Origin: Nymphaea colorata
Lineage: Eukaryota > Streptophyta > Magnoliopsida > Nymphaeales > Nymphaeaceae
Assembly: GCF_008831285.2 (NCBI RefSeq)
Contig: NC_045148.1
Location: forward strand, 21,385,002 to 21,449,001
DNA: 64,000 bases
Direction: 5' to 3'
Under the pieces are notes generated by a model. The model made no database searches and was not told where the DNA came from. It worked only from the letters and a program-made list of their open reading frames with translations. Position 1 is the first letter of the stretch. Every line of letters starts with the position of its first letter. Positions 12,125 to 22,678 of the stretch are shown here, piece by piece. Made by a program: the position numbers and the translations under genes.

Positions 12125-12844
12125 GACAACGGTTGGCTCCGATCACGTCTCCGGTCGAGTGGAAGTCGCCGCCAAGCAAAGTAATATAGGGCACCAGAAA
12201 ACTTGAAACAGAGAGAGGAGCCGCCGGTGGAGTTTTGGTGGTGGAGGTGATAAAGTGACAGAGACGACGTTGATGGAGCGACTTCTTCTCGGAGAAGGAG
12301 ACAGTTCGGCCACAGGTCGCCGACAGAACGTGTTCTCAAGCTCGTATGACATCTGAAATCCAGTTGCTGTCATAAAATCAATTTCTCCTCAACGAAGGCT
12401 CAAACAATTTTGTAAACTCACAGAAATTTCTCCAGAGATAAGCGATTCTGATGCTGGCTTGCTCGACATCTGAATCCATCCCATAAATCAGCGCCAGGGA
12501 ATTTGGTCGCTGGGTTCCGTCGGGTCGCCCCTGTTCTTCAACGCCCGAATCACCTCCACAGAAAATTGGGCGTTGCTTAGAAGTACCCAAATCCAGTTGT
12601 TATTTGGGGAAACAGAGCCGCAATGGCAATCAGACGCTGGAATTTCTCTGTTCTACGGCTGCATCAATGTCCTTCCTCTGAAGTGAGGAGAACGTGAAGG
12701 GTGTGGTCGGAGAGTTAGCGGTAGTGAGACAAGAAGGAGGCAAGGCAGAGAGCAGCCGCTGCAGAATTCCGACAGCAGCTCAATCGTCTTCCATTCTCGC
12801 ATGAATCAACTCCAACTGCTCAAGTAAACCACTCTCTGATACCA
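12125..12844 (-). other. Copia-2 leader and gag-deleted region
   Basis: Between primer-binding site and protease, with several short overlapping minus ORFs that match no gag motif. I read it as untranslated leader plus at most a scrap of gag. It is a poor ORF context rather than a host gene. Confidence 0.5.
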
Positions 12845-13190
12845 TGTTAAAATCTGCTTGTGAAAGAAGCGGTCCGACCGCTGGTCGAGATAGAGGAGCA
12901 GAAGGAACGAGAGTGAGTTGGGTATCGAGTGAGAGAAAGGAAAGAGAAGAGAAAAGAAAAGAAAGAGAATAGCTTCATTAGTGATTATTTTTCAAGGAAT
13001 TACAGGACACATATATATAGAAAAATAGTACACGGTTTTGATTTCCACGATAATCGGCTGGTTTATCTTCTTCCCATGATATTCGCCGGCTGGTTCATCT
13101 TCTTCCCATGATATTCGCCTGGTTTATCTTAATAGCATCCATAAGATTTTGTGAAGGGATAAGCGTGGGATAACCGGCGAATCTTTAACG
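12845..13190 (-). repeat. Copia-2 5' LTR (346 bp)
   Basis: Starts TGTTAAAATC on the plus strand next to the primer-binding site and ends CTTTAACG just before the GAGCT duplication. Confidence 0.95.
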
Positions 13191-13237
13191 GAGCTCATCC
13201 ATTCCCTAGATAAATAAGGTAGCCAAGATTTCATGAC

Positions 13238-13588
13238 ATGCTGGCGAGCTTAGTAAAACAGCTCGGTTATGATCAAAAGGGATGGGCAGAATATAAAGGA
13301 ACTGAACTAAACTCACAAAGTGATCAGCCCAGTTCAATCTACGGCGCGGCCGACGCGAGAGCCGGCTTTGTCTCTTTGTGGGAAATCGGTTTTTCTTTAC
13401 GGCCGGAGACTTTGGTAGCCCAGGATCTGGTTATCAAGCACCTGGAAAGGGTCGTGGATCGAGGAGGAGGACCGCGGAGTGAGGAGCGGGAGAAGAAACA
13501 GGTGGGCGATGGTGATGTCTGCACGCGTCGTCTGCTGCCGGAGCTCGGAGGTCACTCCTGCGAGGCCCTGCCGCAGTTGAAGCCATGA
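13238..13588 (+). CDS. unrecognised ORF, 116 aa, in locally GC-rich DNA
   Basis: ATG to stop with no family match that I recognise. The stretch 13,340-13,560 is much richer in GC than the surrounding spacer, as exons often are. The protein is charged, with an RGGGPRSEEREKK-like basic-acidic part, and has no signal peptide or membrane segment. Its end overlaps the start (about 13,574) of a segment duplicated from the 3' flank of the resistance gene at 40 kb, so it could be a fragment of another gene fused to that remnant. The opposite strand is also open for 61 codons, which weakens the case. Treat as uncertain. Confidence 0.2.
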   Translation: MLASLVKQLGYDQKGWAEYKGTELNSQSDQPSSIYGAADARAGFVSLWEIGFSLRPETLVAQDLVIKHLERVVDRGGGPRSEEREKKQVGDGDVCTRRLLPELGGHSCEALPQLKP

Positions 13589-13925
13589 TCATGCAGAAGA
13601 GGAAGATCATGAGGAGGCGTCGTTGAAGTCATATTTGGTGGAAATCAGATTCAGTTTAGAGTTACTACTGTGATTTGGGGCTTTGAAATTTGATTTGGGA
13701 AGTTATCAAAAAGACTTGTGTGTTTCAGACTCTACCCAATAAATATTAGTAATTAGTAATTTAGCAGAGGACCTTGTCATCATGTCTTGGTATATGAATA
13801 AGGTTTCCTTTTTGAGCAGGAAATCTTTGAAGGATCTGACCAAGTTTAGATAAAAGTTGGAACTTTGGTTTCGAAGTTCCAGCCTCATCAATATCAATTG
13901 GAGTCAGATTTGAATTAAATAAGGA
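13574..13925 (+). repeat. second copy of the TNL 3' flank
   Basis: This segment aligns with 40,125-40,520. Shared strings include gttgaag.catgatcatg, gaggaggcgtcgttga..tcatatttg, gattcagttta..gtta, gatttg.ggctttgaaa and gaagttatcaaaa, and further on ctttgaaggatc. It lies downstream of the resistance gene's last coding block in the other copy, so it is probably the 3' UTR or flank of a lost tandem copy. Confidence 0.75.
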
Positions 13926-15815
13926 AGATCGACTAAATTGGATATGGAAAACTGTGGGTCGGAGTTGATCAGTGTGCACAGGTTACCTTCTTAATTCATG
14001 ATGATTCATGATTATAAACCAATTTCAAAAAATTCAATCTCTTTTTATGTGCATCAAATCTGCCATAATTTTACCCAGAAAGTGCACAGAAAAAAAGTTG
14101 GACCACGAGGAGAGTCGGGTCACCTCGTATCACGGCTTTTCCTCTGCTGCATGACTTAAAGAAGAATGATATTGCTTTTAGGAATGCTGAGCTAGTGCAC
14201 AATATGGCTTCGTTATTTTTTTTTATGTCTCTAATTTATACCATACAAAATCGCAACATCCCGCTGCCACTGCTAATTACTTTGGTTTAATCCCCCTTAG
14301 TCCCTTTGTATATATATTCCGTCCAAACTCCTATTGAAAATGTTTAATCCGACGGTGTAGCTACGCAGGATTTGGCTGTGACATGTAACTTTCACGGTTG
14401 GAGGGGTGAGATGAAGTTAAAAATGTCAAGAGAAAATGTTTTCCAAGCATACTTACAAAACAATTTGAAAAAAAAAAAAAGATGATCGCTACGAATTAAA
14501 AAAAAAAAGAAACTTTAACGTACGGGATCTTGGATGTGATAGAACAAAAGGTTGTGTGTCGTGCACGTTGCAAATGTTGCATGCACTTAGTAAAAGAGGG
14601 ACTAATATTTTGGTAATTTGTTAAAAAGAAATGTCCATTATAGGTTTTTTATTTTTTTATTTTTATTTTTGTTTTCACAATTTTTTTTTAAATGTGATCT
14701 AAAGGTATTTTAATCATTAATGATACTGACACACAAAAATTTATGCACCGACACATATAACCAGGTTGGTCAAGTTAGTGCTAAAAACATAGGGGTTTTG
14801 TGCACTTTCCTAATATTGTGCTTCTTTCATTATTACCCATTTTCTTGCTTTCTTTAGGTCTTATTATGACCAAAATCCATATATTATGGTTTTTCTTTCA
14901 AAACACTCACGCTTCCATTCCCCCACCTTGGTGTCTTGTGCTGCATTGGAAATTGGACAGGGTCCGGTATAGTACACCCTTCACCTTTTAAGTGTCATTT
15001 AAGTGTCATGATTTTATTTTTGAGAATCGAACGAATCGACCCACCTGCCCAACCAGCTTTTTGTTTTGTCTATACATCTTCAAGTTCTATTTTTCTAGTT
15101 TTTGAAGCTCAATCAAGCAACAAAGCAGCTCGTACTCAAAAGGACCGGATGTCTGAATCCTTTGGCTGTCGATACTCTAGTGCATTGTTTTTGTGAGCTA
15201 GAAACGATAACAAGTACACCTAAGTTAATTAAGTAACTAAGTAAAATAACGTACTGTAGATCCATAGAGACCCCAAAGTAAGCTGAAACCTTGAAGGCTT
15301 AAGCTCAACGTAACTATTCCAACCTGAGTACTTCATCACCGCCGGCCACAGACACACTGACCCATTCATTTAGATTTTATTTTGTCTGAACACTTGTGCG
15401 TGCCAGGCATCGATCAGAGTCTCCTTTATCCGTCTCCAGTCTGTCCTAAACGTATGACACCTCATGCATTGTTCATCATTTTTCAAGCGTTTGTCCTCAC
15501 GTGGAGGACTCAAGTTGCACAGGTTAGTGAAGAAGAGAGGAAGAATAGTGGAAAATAGAGACGAATTTCAAATGGCTTAGCAAGAGAACTCCACGGCTCG
15601 AAGATGCATTTTCTCATCTTATCGGAAAGAAATGTCCATACTTGTGCATCACACGCTCTGTTGTTGCATACTTTCAGAAAAGGAAATAAGTGAAACATAG
15701 AGATCATCAATTATGTTTCTTATATTGGCGGCGCCAACCCTCTGCAACCAAATCAGCCCGATTGTAATCGCTTGTGGAAGGCCTTGATTATTCTATATAG
15801 GTCTTTTTCTTGAGA
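13926..15815. other. intergenic, no gene seen
   Basis: AT-rich spacer with A and T runs. ORFs near 14,800-15,196 are short and show no recognisable motif. Confidence 0.5.
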
Positions 15816-15941
15816 TTTCCCTTCAGGAATGTAAAATTAAAGAAGTTTTTTATGACGACTAGATTAGGGTGCGGTTGAACCTAAAATGGTAAATGTCCAT
15901 ATCATAAAAAACTTCTTTAATTTCATATTCCTGAAGGGAAA
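15816..15941. repeat. 126-bp near-perfect inverted repeat
   Basis: A 40-base left arm starting TTTCCCTTCAGGAAT (15816-15855) pairs with the reverse complement of 15902-15941 at 38 of 40 positions. The spacer is 46 bases. The transcript would fold into one long hairpin. No flanking target-site duplication is visible. It may be a small MITE or a young hairpin-RNA locus. Confidence 0.85.
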
Positions 15942-17026
15942 CCTTCTTTAATCCACATATGTTCCATTAAAACCAGTTCATATGATAGATAATGAAGGAA
16001 GGAGATTTTTCTTTCCTCGTTATGAGGGTTCGACAGTTGCAAATGTTTTGATTGACATTTTCTGCTTTTGGACTGGATCTTCCTTCGATCAGCCCTATCA
16101 TTTCTTTTTACTCATTTTTACATCCAAAAAAAAAAAAACATCCACATGAACCAAAATGATAACCAGACTTTTATGGGATTACCCTTGAGACCAACTATGT
16201 TATGCCCCTCAAGAACTGCATTATATGGCAGAGTAAGGAAATTTTGGCTTGGCTAAATTAAGAGTGAGGAGATTCATAACTAAATATAACGGAAAGAAAA
16301 CTCCTTAAAAGTGCAACGAAAGTCTAGCAGGGCACCTCATATGGCTGGATTGGCGTCCAGCCAGCGCATCATCAATTTAGAATCTGCATGGCCGTCAGGG
16401 CAGCTGCCCACAATGAACCATCCACAAGTGGCTCGGCCACTGCTTCTAATGGTAGCAATAGCAATACTCATGGTCAAATCAAGTTGCACGATTGAAGACT
16501 TGACCATTGCCTGAATATATATCCTGGAAAATTTCTAAATTAACAGGTTAAAAAGAAGGCTTTGTTTCAGTGTGCGTGTGAAACAACTTCAATGGTCATC
16601 ATTACTCATGAATTATATGCTCAGTCAATTCAACGTGCTTCCCGGTTTTCATATAGGGGGCGATATTTGACCGCAACTGAAATTTTCCAGTTGTATTGTG
16701 GCCGGTGAAATTTTCTTTACACCGAACTTGTCTTCAAATATGAACCGGACTCTTCCCCTGCTAAATTTGAAAAATCATATGCAATATTATTACCCAACTA
16801 ATTCATGTTCGCTGCAGCTATTGCTAGTCCTGAAAGTGCAGATGATCCTGTAGAAACAGACTCATCCACCATCTCCTCCAGTAAAAATCATCAAAAGCAC
16901 ATAAAACTATGTTACTAGCATGAAGTACCACTGCATCATGTTAATTTTGGAAATCATGAGGTAGCCATGCATAAAGATTATGTTTTAGGTATATGTTTGA
17001 ATTGGAGGATAGTAAGATTGGTATGC

Positions 17027-17066
<40 letters not shown>

Positions 17067-17243
17067 TCTTAAAATAATGTCATAACATCTGTCGTGGAGG
17101 AGGTTGTTTGAATACGTAAGTAGAAACGGCCTCACCGACCAACTCCTCCACTAAAAACAATCAAAAGCACTAGTCCTAGGAAGACTTTTCAGTTGGTCCC
17201 ATGGCATCCCGTCCTCCTTATAAGTACTCCACCCGGCTATAGC
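15942..17243. other. intergenic, 5' flank of the TNL locus
   Basis: No supported gene. An AT microsatellite lies at 17,034-17,064. The last bases, ATAGC (17239-17243), are the left target-site duplication of Copia-3. If the resistance gene has an upstream first exon it should lie here, but I could not identify it. Confidence 0.45.
17034..17064. repeat. (AT)n microsatellite
   Basis: About 15 AT units. Confidence 0.9.
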
Positions 17244-17608
17244 TAAAGGAAAAAACAAAAGAAACGCTCAAGTTAACGTGGTTCGGTTCAAGGAAAACCT
17301 ACATCCACGAAGAATAAAATGATTTTTCTATTCAACCACACCCACTCTTACACGACTTGGGGTTTCCTTCCACAACACAACTATTTATAACAGATTTAGG
17401 ATAAGAGGAATTAATTCTAAATTCCTTGGTATCTAAAACGTTTCTCTTGAAATCTAAAACGTCTTTCTTGATTTGTGAAACGTTTTTCTTGGTTCCCAAG
17501 ATGTCTTCATCCAAGATGTCTTCATTCTTTGCCTCTTCGTATTCTCCAATTTGCTTCTCCCCAAATCTGCGTAGCTCGAGATGATGATTCATCTCATCAA
17601 GTCTTTTA
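17244..17608 (-). repeat. Copia-3 3' LTR (365 bp)
   Basis: Plus strand reads TAAAGGAAAA to AAGTCTTTTA. It has a 21-bp duplication-like insertion near 17,440-17,460 absent from the other LTR. Confidence 0.95.
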
Positions 17609-17651
17609 CTCCCCGTCAAACTGTGCCGACTGCTGAGGCCCAGTTTGGTCC

Positions 17652-20600
17652 TTAAGGTATTAAGGTATGAAATTGAATCCTTGTTAGAGGCTTTGTGAAA
17701 ATGTCTGTAATTTGATGTTTTGAGGGAACAAATTTGGTGATCAAAGATCCTTCAGCTACCTTTTCTCTGACACAATGATAATCCACTTGAATATGTTTGG
17801 ATCTGTTGTGAAAAATAGGATTGATGGTCATGTGTAACGCACTGATATTGTCACAGTGAAGCACTGGTGGACTATTTAAATGAACTCCAAGATCTCTGAG
17901 AACAAAGGAGATCCAGGTTAACTCTGCAGCAGTGGATGTCATGGCTCTGTATTCTGCCTCTGTGCTTGATCTAGCGACTGTGTTCTGTTTTTTTGCACTC
18001 CATGTAATACAATTATTTCCCAGAAAGGTACAAAAACCTGTAGTCAACCTTCTTGTCTCGTGACAGCCAGCCCAATCAGATCACAAAAAGCATATAAGTC
18101 TAGAGAACTTTGAGCCATGATTCTCAGACCTATATCAAGAGTACCTTTTACATATCGGAGGATACACTTCACCATTTCATAATGCTGAACCATAGGACTA
18201 TGCATATGTTGGCTCACATAATTGACACTAAATGATAGTTCTGGCCTTGTTATGGTCAAATATTGTAAGGCACCAACTAAACTTCTGTAATGAGTTGGGT
18301 CTGAATAAGATTCATAAGAAGCTTCTTGAACTTTTTCAATCATGGGTGTAACGGTAGGCTTAGAATTATACATATTTGCTCGGTCAAGTAAATCCTTCGC
18401 ATACTTTGTTTGTGAAAGAAAAAGTCCTTCATGTGTAGAATGAACTTCAATGCCTAAAAAATAATGTAATCGCCCAAGATCCTTGATGGCAAAGGTACTT
18501 GCAAGCTGCTTGGTGAATTGATCCAGCAATCGAGAGTTACTCCCCGTGAAGATCATGTCATCTACGTAGATAAGAAGCACAATGATATCATGTTGATGCT
18601 TATAGATGAAAAGAGATGGATTGGCAGTGCTGGAAAAGAAACCATATTGCAAAAGAAAAGAGCTTAGCTTATCAAACCAGGCTCGAGAGGCTTGTCGAAG
18701 ACCATAAAGTGCTTTTCGCAGACGACATACATGATTAGGAAAACGCCGATCTTCAAAACCCGGTGGTTGTTGCATGAAAACTGTCTCCTTAAGTTGACCA
18801 TGAAGAAAGACATTCTTCACATCGAGTTGGCGTATGCTCTATTGTCTAACAGTAGCAATAGAAAGAATAATTCTGATGCTACCAGGTTTCACAACAAGAG
18901 AAAAAGTTTCGACAAAATCAATTCCCTCAAGTTGAGAGAATCCACATGCAACTAAGCGAGCTTTCAATCGCTTAAGAGTTCCATCAGCTTGCAGCTTTGC
19001 CTTGTAAACCCATTTTGATCCAACGATATTCATGTGTGATTGATGTGGTACTAGATCCCAAGTGTGATTCTCATGTAGTGCAGATATTTCTTCCTGCATA
19101 GCGGCCTTCCAACCTGGATGATTCAGCGCTTCTTTAATGTTTTTCGTCTCCTTCGGTATAGAAGCATATGTGGAAATATCATGAAGGTTAGCATATTTTG
19201 GGTTAGGCTTTGATATGCCAGTCATGCTTCGAGTAATGATAGTGCGCTGCAATGGAATTTCAGGTTGTGGTGAGGCAATAATGGTAGGCCTGGCATCATT
19301 ATTTTCTTCTACTTCTTGTGACATGGGATTTGCCATGTCATGAGATTCAATCTGCGGAACCTGCATATCCTGAAATTGTTCATGCGTGAGTTCACTAGTG
19401 CCATTTCGAGAATCTAAAACTGAAGTATCCATTTCTTGACTGGTATGAATATCATCTTTAATCTCATCATCGATAAGTGAAGTAAATTCTCTCTCTAGTT
19501 GTTCTTGTCGATGAAGGCAATTTGGATCCTTAAAAGGAAAATTTTCTTCATCAAACACAACACGCCGTGACATGTATATTCTGCCCGTTGGTGGATGAAG
19601 ACATCTGTAACCCTTGAATTATGTGCTATATCCAAGAAAAATGCATGGTAATGATTTTGGATCAAATTTTGTTTCTTGATATCCACATAGATAAGGAAAA
19701 CATCGACAACAAAAAACTCTCAAAGATGCATAGTCTGGATGCTTTCCAAAAACCCGAAAATAAGGAGAATCCATATTTAAACTCGATGATGGCAACCTAT
19801 TTATCAGAAAAATGTCAGTGGAAAAAGCTTCTACCCAAAAAGGTTTTGGTGTATTGGAATGAAACATCATCGTCAGCCCAAGTTCTGTCACATTTCTATG
19901 CTTTCGTTCAGCCGTGCCGTTTTGCTCGAGTGTTTTGGGACATGACGTTTGTCGTTTTATTCCCATTTGATCAAGATAATGAATGAATTTTTGACTGCTA
20001 TACTCTCCACCACCATCAGCTTGAAAGATTTTTAATTTTTTGTCAAATTGTCGTTCAACATATCTATGAAAATGAACGAAAATTTCAAAGAAATCACTTT
20101 TTCTTCAATGGATAGAACCAAGTAAACTTTGTGCATTCATCAACAAAAATGACATAGAATCGAAATTTTTCTTTTGACAAAACAGGAGCAGGACCCCAAA
20201 GATCAGAATGAACTTTCATTAGGGGTTCACTATATGACTCCCCATCAAAAAACGGCAACTTACTAGATTTACCCATTTGACAACTAGAACAAATGGGGTT
20301 CTTGTTCTTCATGGATTCAACTGAGATCAAACTGTTTCTATTCCATAATCGAACTCTATCAAAATGAGGGTGCCCCAACCGTTCATGCCATCGACCAAAA
20401 TCTTCACGCCTAAATCTGGTTGAAAACAAGGCAGACTGAGAATGTTCAAGACCATACAGACCTCCTCGTCTATTTCCGGTCGCCACTATTTTCTGCGTCA
20501 CTTTGTTCTTAATCAAACAAGCAGTGGATGAGAACTCAATAATATAAGGCAAATCAGAAGTAAGTTGGCTTACCGAAAGTAAATCCTTTTTTATTTTAGG

Positions 20601-21602
20601 CACACATAACACATTTTTCAGAGGTATGTTAGTCAAGTGACTTTTGATCTTGGCATCACCTATGTGAGAAATTGACAACTTTTCTCCATTTCCAACAATA
20701 ATAGTATCATTGTCAAAATAGGGTCGAGAATTATATAACTTACCAATATCAGACGTCATATGGGCAGTGGCTCCCGTATCAACGAACCATTCATTATCTT
20801 GATTGTCGGTTGTTTTAACTGAAGCAAGAGCTTGTGGAATATCATTTGGCTGGAAAGAATGGTTGAAGCGATAGTAACATTTTAAAGCAGAGTGATTTTG
20901 TTTGCCACAGATTTGACATACAACCTTCGCCTTTCCTTTATTGTCAAAGGACTGATTTCGGCTATTATTGTTCTGCCCAAATCCACGTCCTCTCGAATTG
21001 AAATGTTGATAACCTCCTTGGCGCTTGTTTTGATATCGTTTTTTATTGTGTGCAACATAACTCATCTGAGGAGAATATTCAAAATTGTCATTACATGCAT
21101 CATAGCTTTGGAGTAACGGAACTACCTCCTTGTATTGCGGCACAGGTGGTCTAAGCATAGTGGTCACGAACGGTTGATATCCAGATCCCAGACCTTGCAG
21201 AAGCCAGAAAACTTTGTCTTTGTCTCAGACCACTCGCCCAATAGCACTTAGTTCATCACATAAAGTCTTGAACTTTCCAACGTACTCATTGATGGAGTTT
21301 GAACCCTTCTTTAAGCTTGTGAGCTTTTGCATAAGATGGAACTCTCTCTCCTGAGAGCCCTGCAAATAGGCATCAAGCAACGATTTCCAGATGTCGGCTG
21401 ATGTCTCCAAGCCGACAATTTGGCCAAGCACACTTTCCGACAGTGTGCTTGTAATCCATCCTCTCAACAAACGATCAGTTTTCTTCCAAGCAATATAAGT
21501 GGGATTTTGAACCTCTTTTAATCCCTCAATAAGAGTTTCTTGTGGTGCAGGAATGTCACCAGTAAGAAAACCATAAAGGTTTTGGCTTTCGACCATTGCC
21601 AA
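17652..21602 (-). pseudogene. Copia-3 gag (C-terminal part) and pol
   Basis: Reading leftward from the Copia-4 junction. Gag: MVESQNLYGFLTG to KTLCDELSAIG (21,602-21,225). Zinc knuckle CQICGKQNHSALKC (about 20,890-20,930). Protease WFVDTGATAHMTSD (about 20,775). GAG-pre-integrase WHERLGHPHF. Integrase HSDLWGPAPV, then after a frame break EQNGTAERKHRN and VFCCRCFPYL. RT opening SKWVYKAKLQADGTLKRLKARLVACGF, an intact LIYVDDMIFTG (about 18,555-18,585) and YFLGIEV. RNase H is frameshifted near 18,050 and resumes [21 protein letters not shown]. At least five frame breaks separate these pieces. It cannot make a complete polyprotein. Confidence 0.9.
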
Positions 21603-21963
21603 TGATAAAGTAACGATGGCTAAAGATCACGATGAAAGATCTCCTCCTAAAATCAAGCAATCAGTTGAAGATCAAGATGAAAGATATCTTCCTAAAATCA
21701 AGCAGTGGACTGATGGAATATCAATTCCTAAAATCAAGGGATCGGCTGAGCATAGAGAGTTACCATGTTTATCCAAATCAAGATCCATGATTGTAGGATC
21801 CCTGCTGTAACACCAACTATAAATATCAATAAAGAACTCTCTCAACATATTGTGGAAGAGAGAGGTTTCACATTGTCGTGGATGTAGGCTGAGTTTAGCC
21901 GAACCACGTTAATTCCTTGAGCTTTTATTACTCTCTTTCCTTCTTACTCTCTCTAAATTTTCA
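21603..21963 (+). repeat. Copia-4 5' LTR (361 bp)
   Basis: TGATAAAGTAACG to AATTTTCA, same as 26941-27301 by eye. It contains three degenerate cctaaaatcaag units, a TATA box and a hairpin motif (21876-21912) shared with two other elements here. Confidence 0.97.
21818..21825 (+). promoter_or_regulatory. TATA box of the Copia-4 LTR promoter
   Basis: TATAAATA in the 5' LTR (repeated in the 3' LTR at 27156-27163), about 215 bp after the LTR start. It would place the transcription start near 21,850 and so mark the U3/R border. Confidence 0.7.
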
Positions 21964-22678
21964 TGGTATCAGAGCTGGTAAAGGCATCAGCCAACGCTCC
22001 TGTTTTCAGACCTACGTGGTAGAGCATTGTCCGCCTCATCTTTTCCTCAGTTCTGTCACTGACAGAATTCTTGGAAGCGTCAGAAAGTTGTGCGCCTTCC
22101 CTGCAGCCTCAGATTTCAAGTTTGGAAATCTGCTTCTTCAAGGAGCTGTCTACGTCTGTGTATTCCAGCAACCTAAGACCATCACGTGATCCTGTTGGGG
22201 AGCAGCTTTTGAGGAAAGCTTTTGGGCGTCCCTTCCTGTTGATGTCAGCTGCCTCTTCACCAAGTTTGGTATTTTTTGGAGCTTCCTGTGATTTTATAAA
22301 AATCTGAGAGTGGTCCCCTGTTCTCACTTGAAACGATCTGTGAATTCCTGTGGTACAAATTATTAACGCGTTTTTTACTGGAGATAGATATTGATCTGAA
22401 ACTTTGGGCGTTCATTCCTCCGTATTCTAGCTACCTATAGTCCAAATTTCAGGGCAAACAGAGCTATGAATGATTTTATGTGATTTTTGGAGCATCGATA
22501 CCTCCTGAAAACAGCAGCCTCACGTTTCACCATTTCCTTCTTCGGCTGCATCTTGTTACGCAGGCGACAATCTGTTTCTTTGTGTTACAGCAGGATCTTC
22601 TGGTACGCTCTACTTTAAACTTTGTCACTGCTTGGTCGATATACTTTGTTATCTGTGAGGCAAATAGTTGCGGGTATC
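21964..22678 (+). other. Copia-4 untranslated leader with primer-binding site
   Basis: The primer-binding site is at 21964-21978. The remaining 700 bases hold only short ORFs and lead to the gag-pol ATG. Confidence 0.7.

Larger units (their letters stand above)
8202..13190 (-). mobile_element. Copia-2: Ty1/Copia element with 5-bp TSD, nearly gag-less
   Basis: Direct LTRs at 8202-8556 and 12845-13190 are flanked by the exact duplication GAGCT (8197-8201 and 13191-13195). On the minus strand the primer-binding site TGGTATCAGAGAG (12832-12844) follows the 5' LTR, and a purine tract (8557-8565) precedes the 3' LTR. The order PR, IN, RT, RNase H defines Copia. The space between primer-binding site and protease (about 0.7 kb) is too short for leader plus full gag, and no gag motif is visible. 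The outer base of the 5' LTR terminus is changed (TTAACG instead of TTAACA on the plus strand). It is non-autonomous and decayed. Confidence 0.95.

Noticed and set aside
16413-16514. 33-codon ORF with a hydrophobic MVAIAILMV stretch, possible fourth peptide-family member or first TNL exon
   Set aside because: Only the hydrophobic stretch resembles the family; it lacks MG at the start, cttgtaatga and E-A-A-x-D, and there is no good splice donor.
22622-22678. Upstream start of the Copia-4 polyprotein
   Set aside because: The codon is TTG; the first in-frame ATG is at 22679 and lies just before the conserved gag N-terminus.
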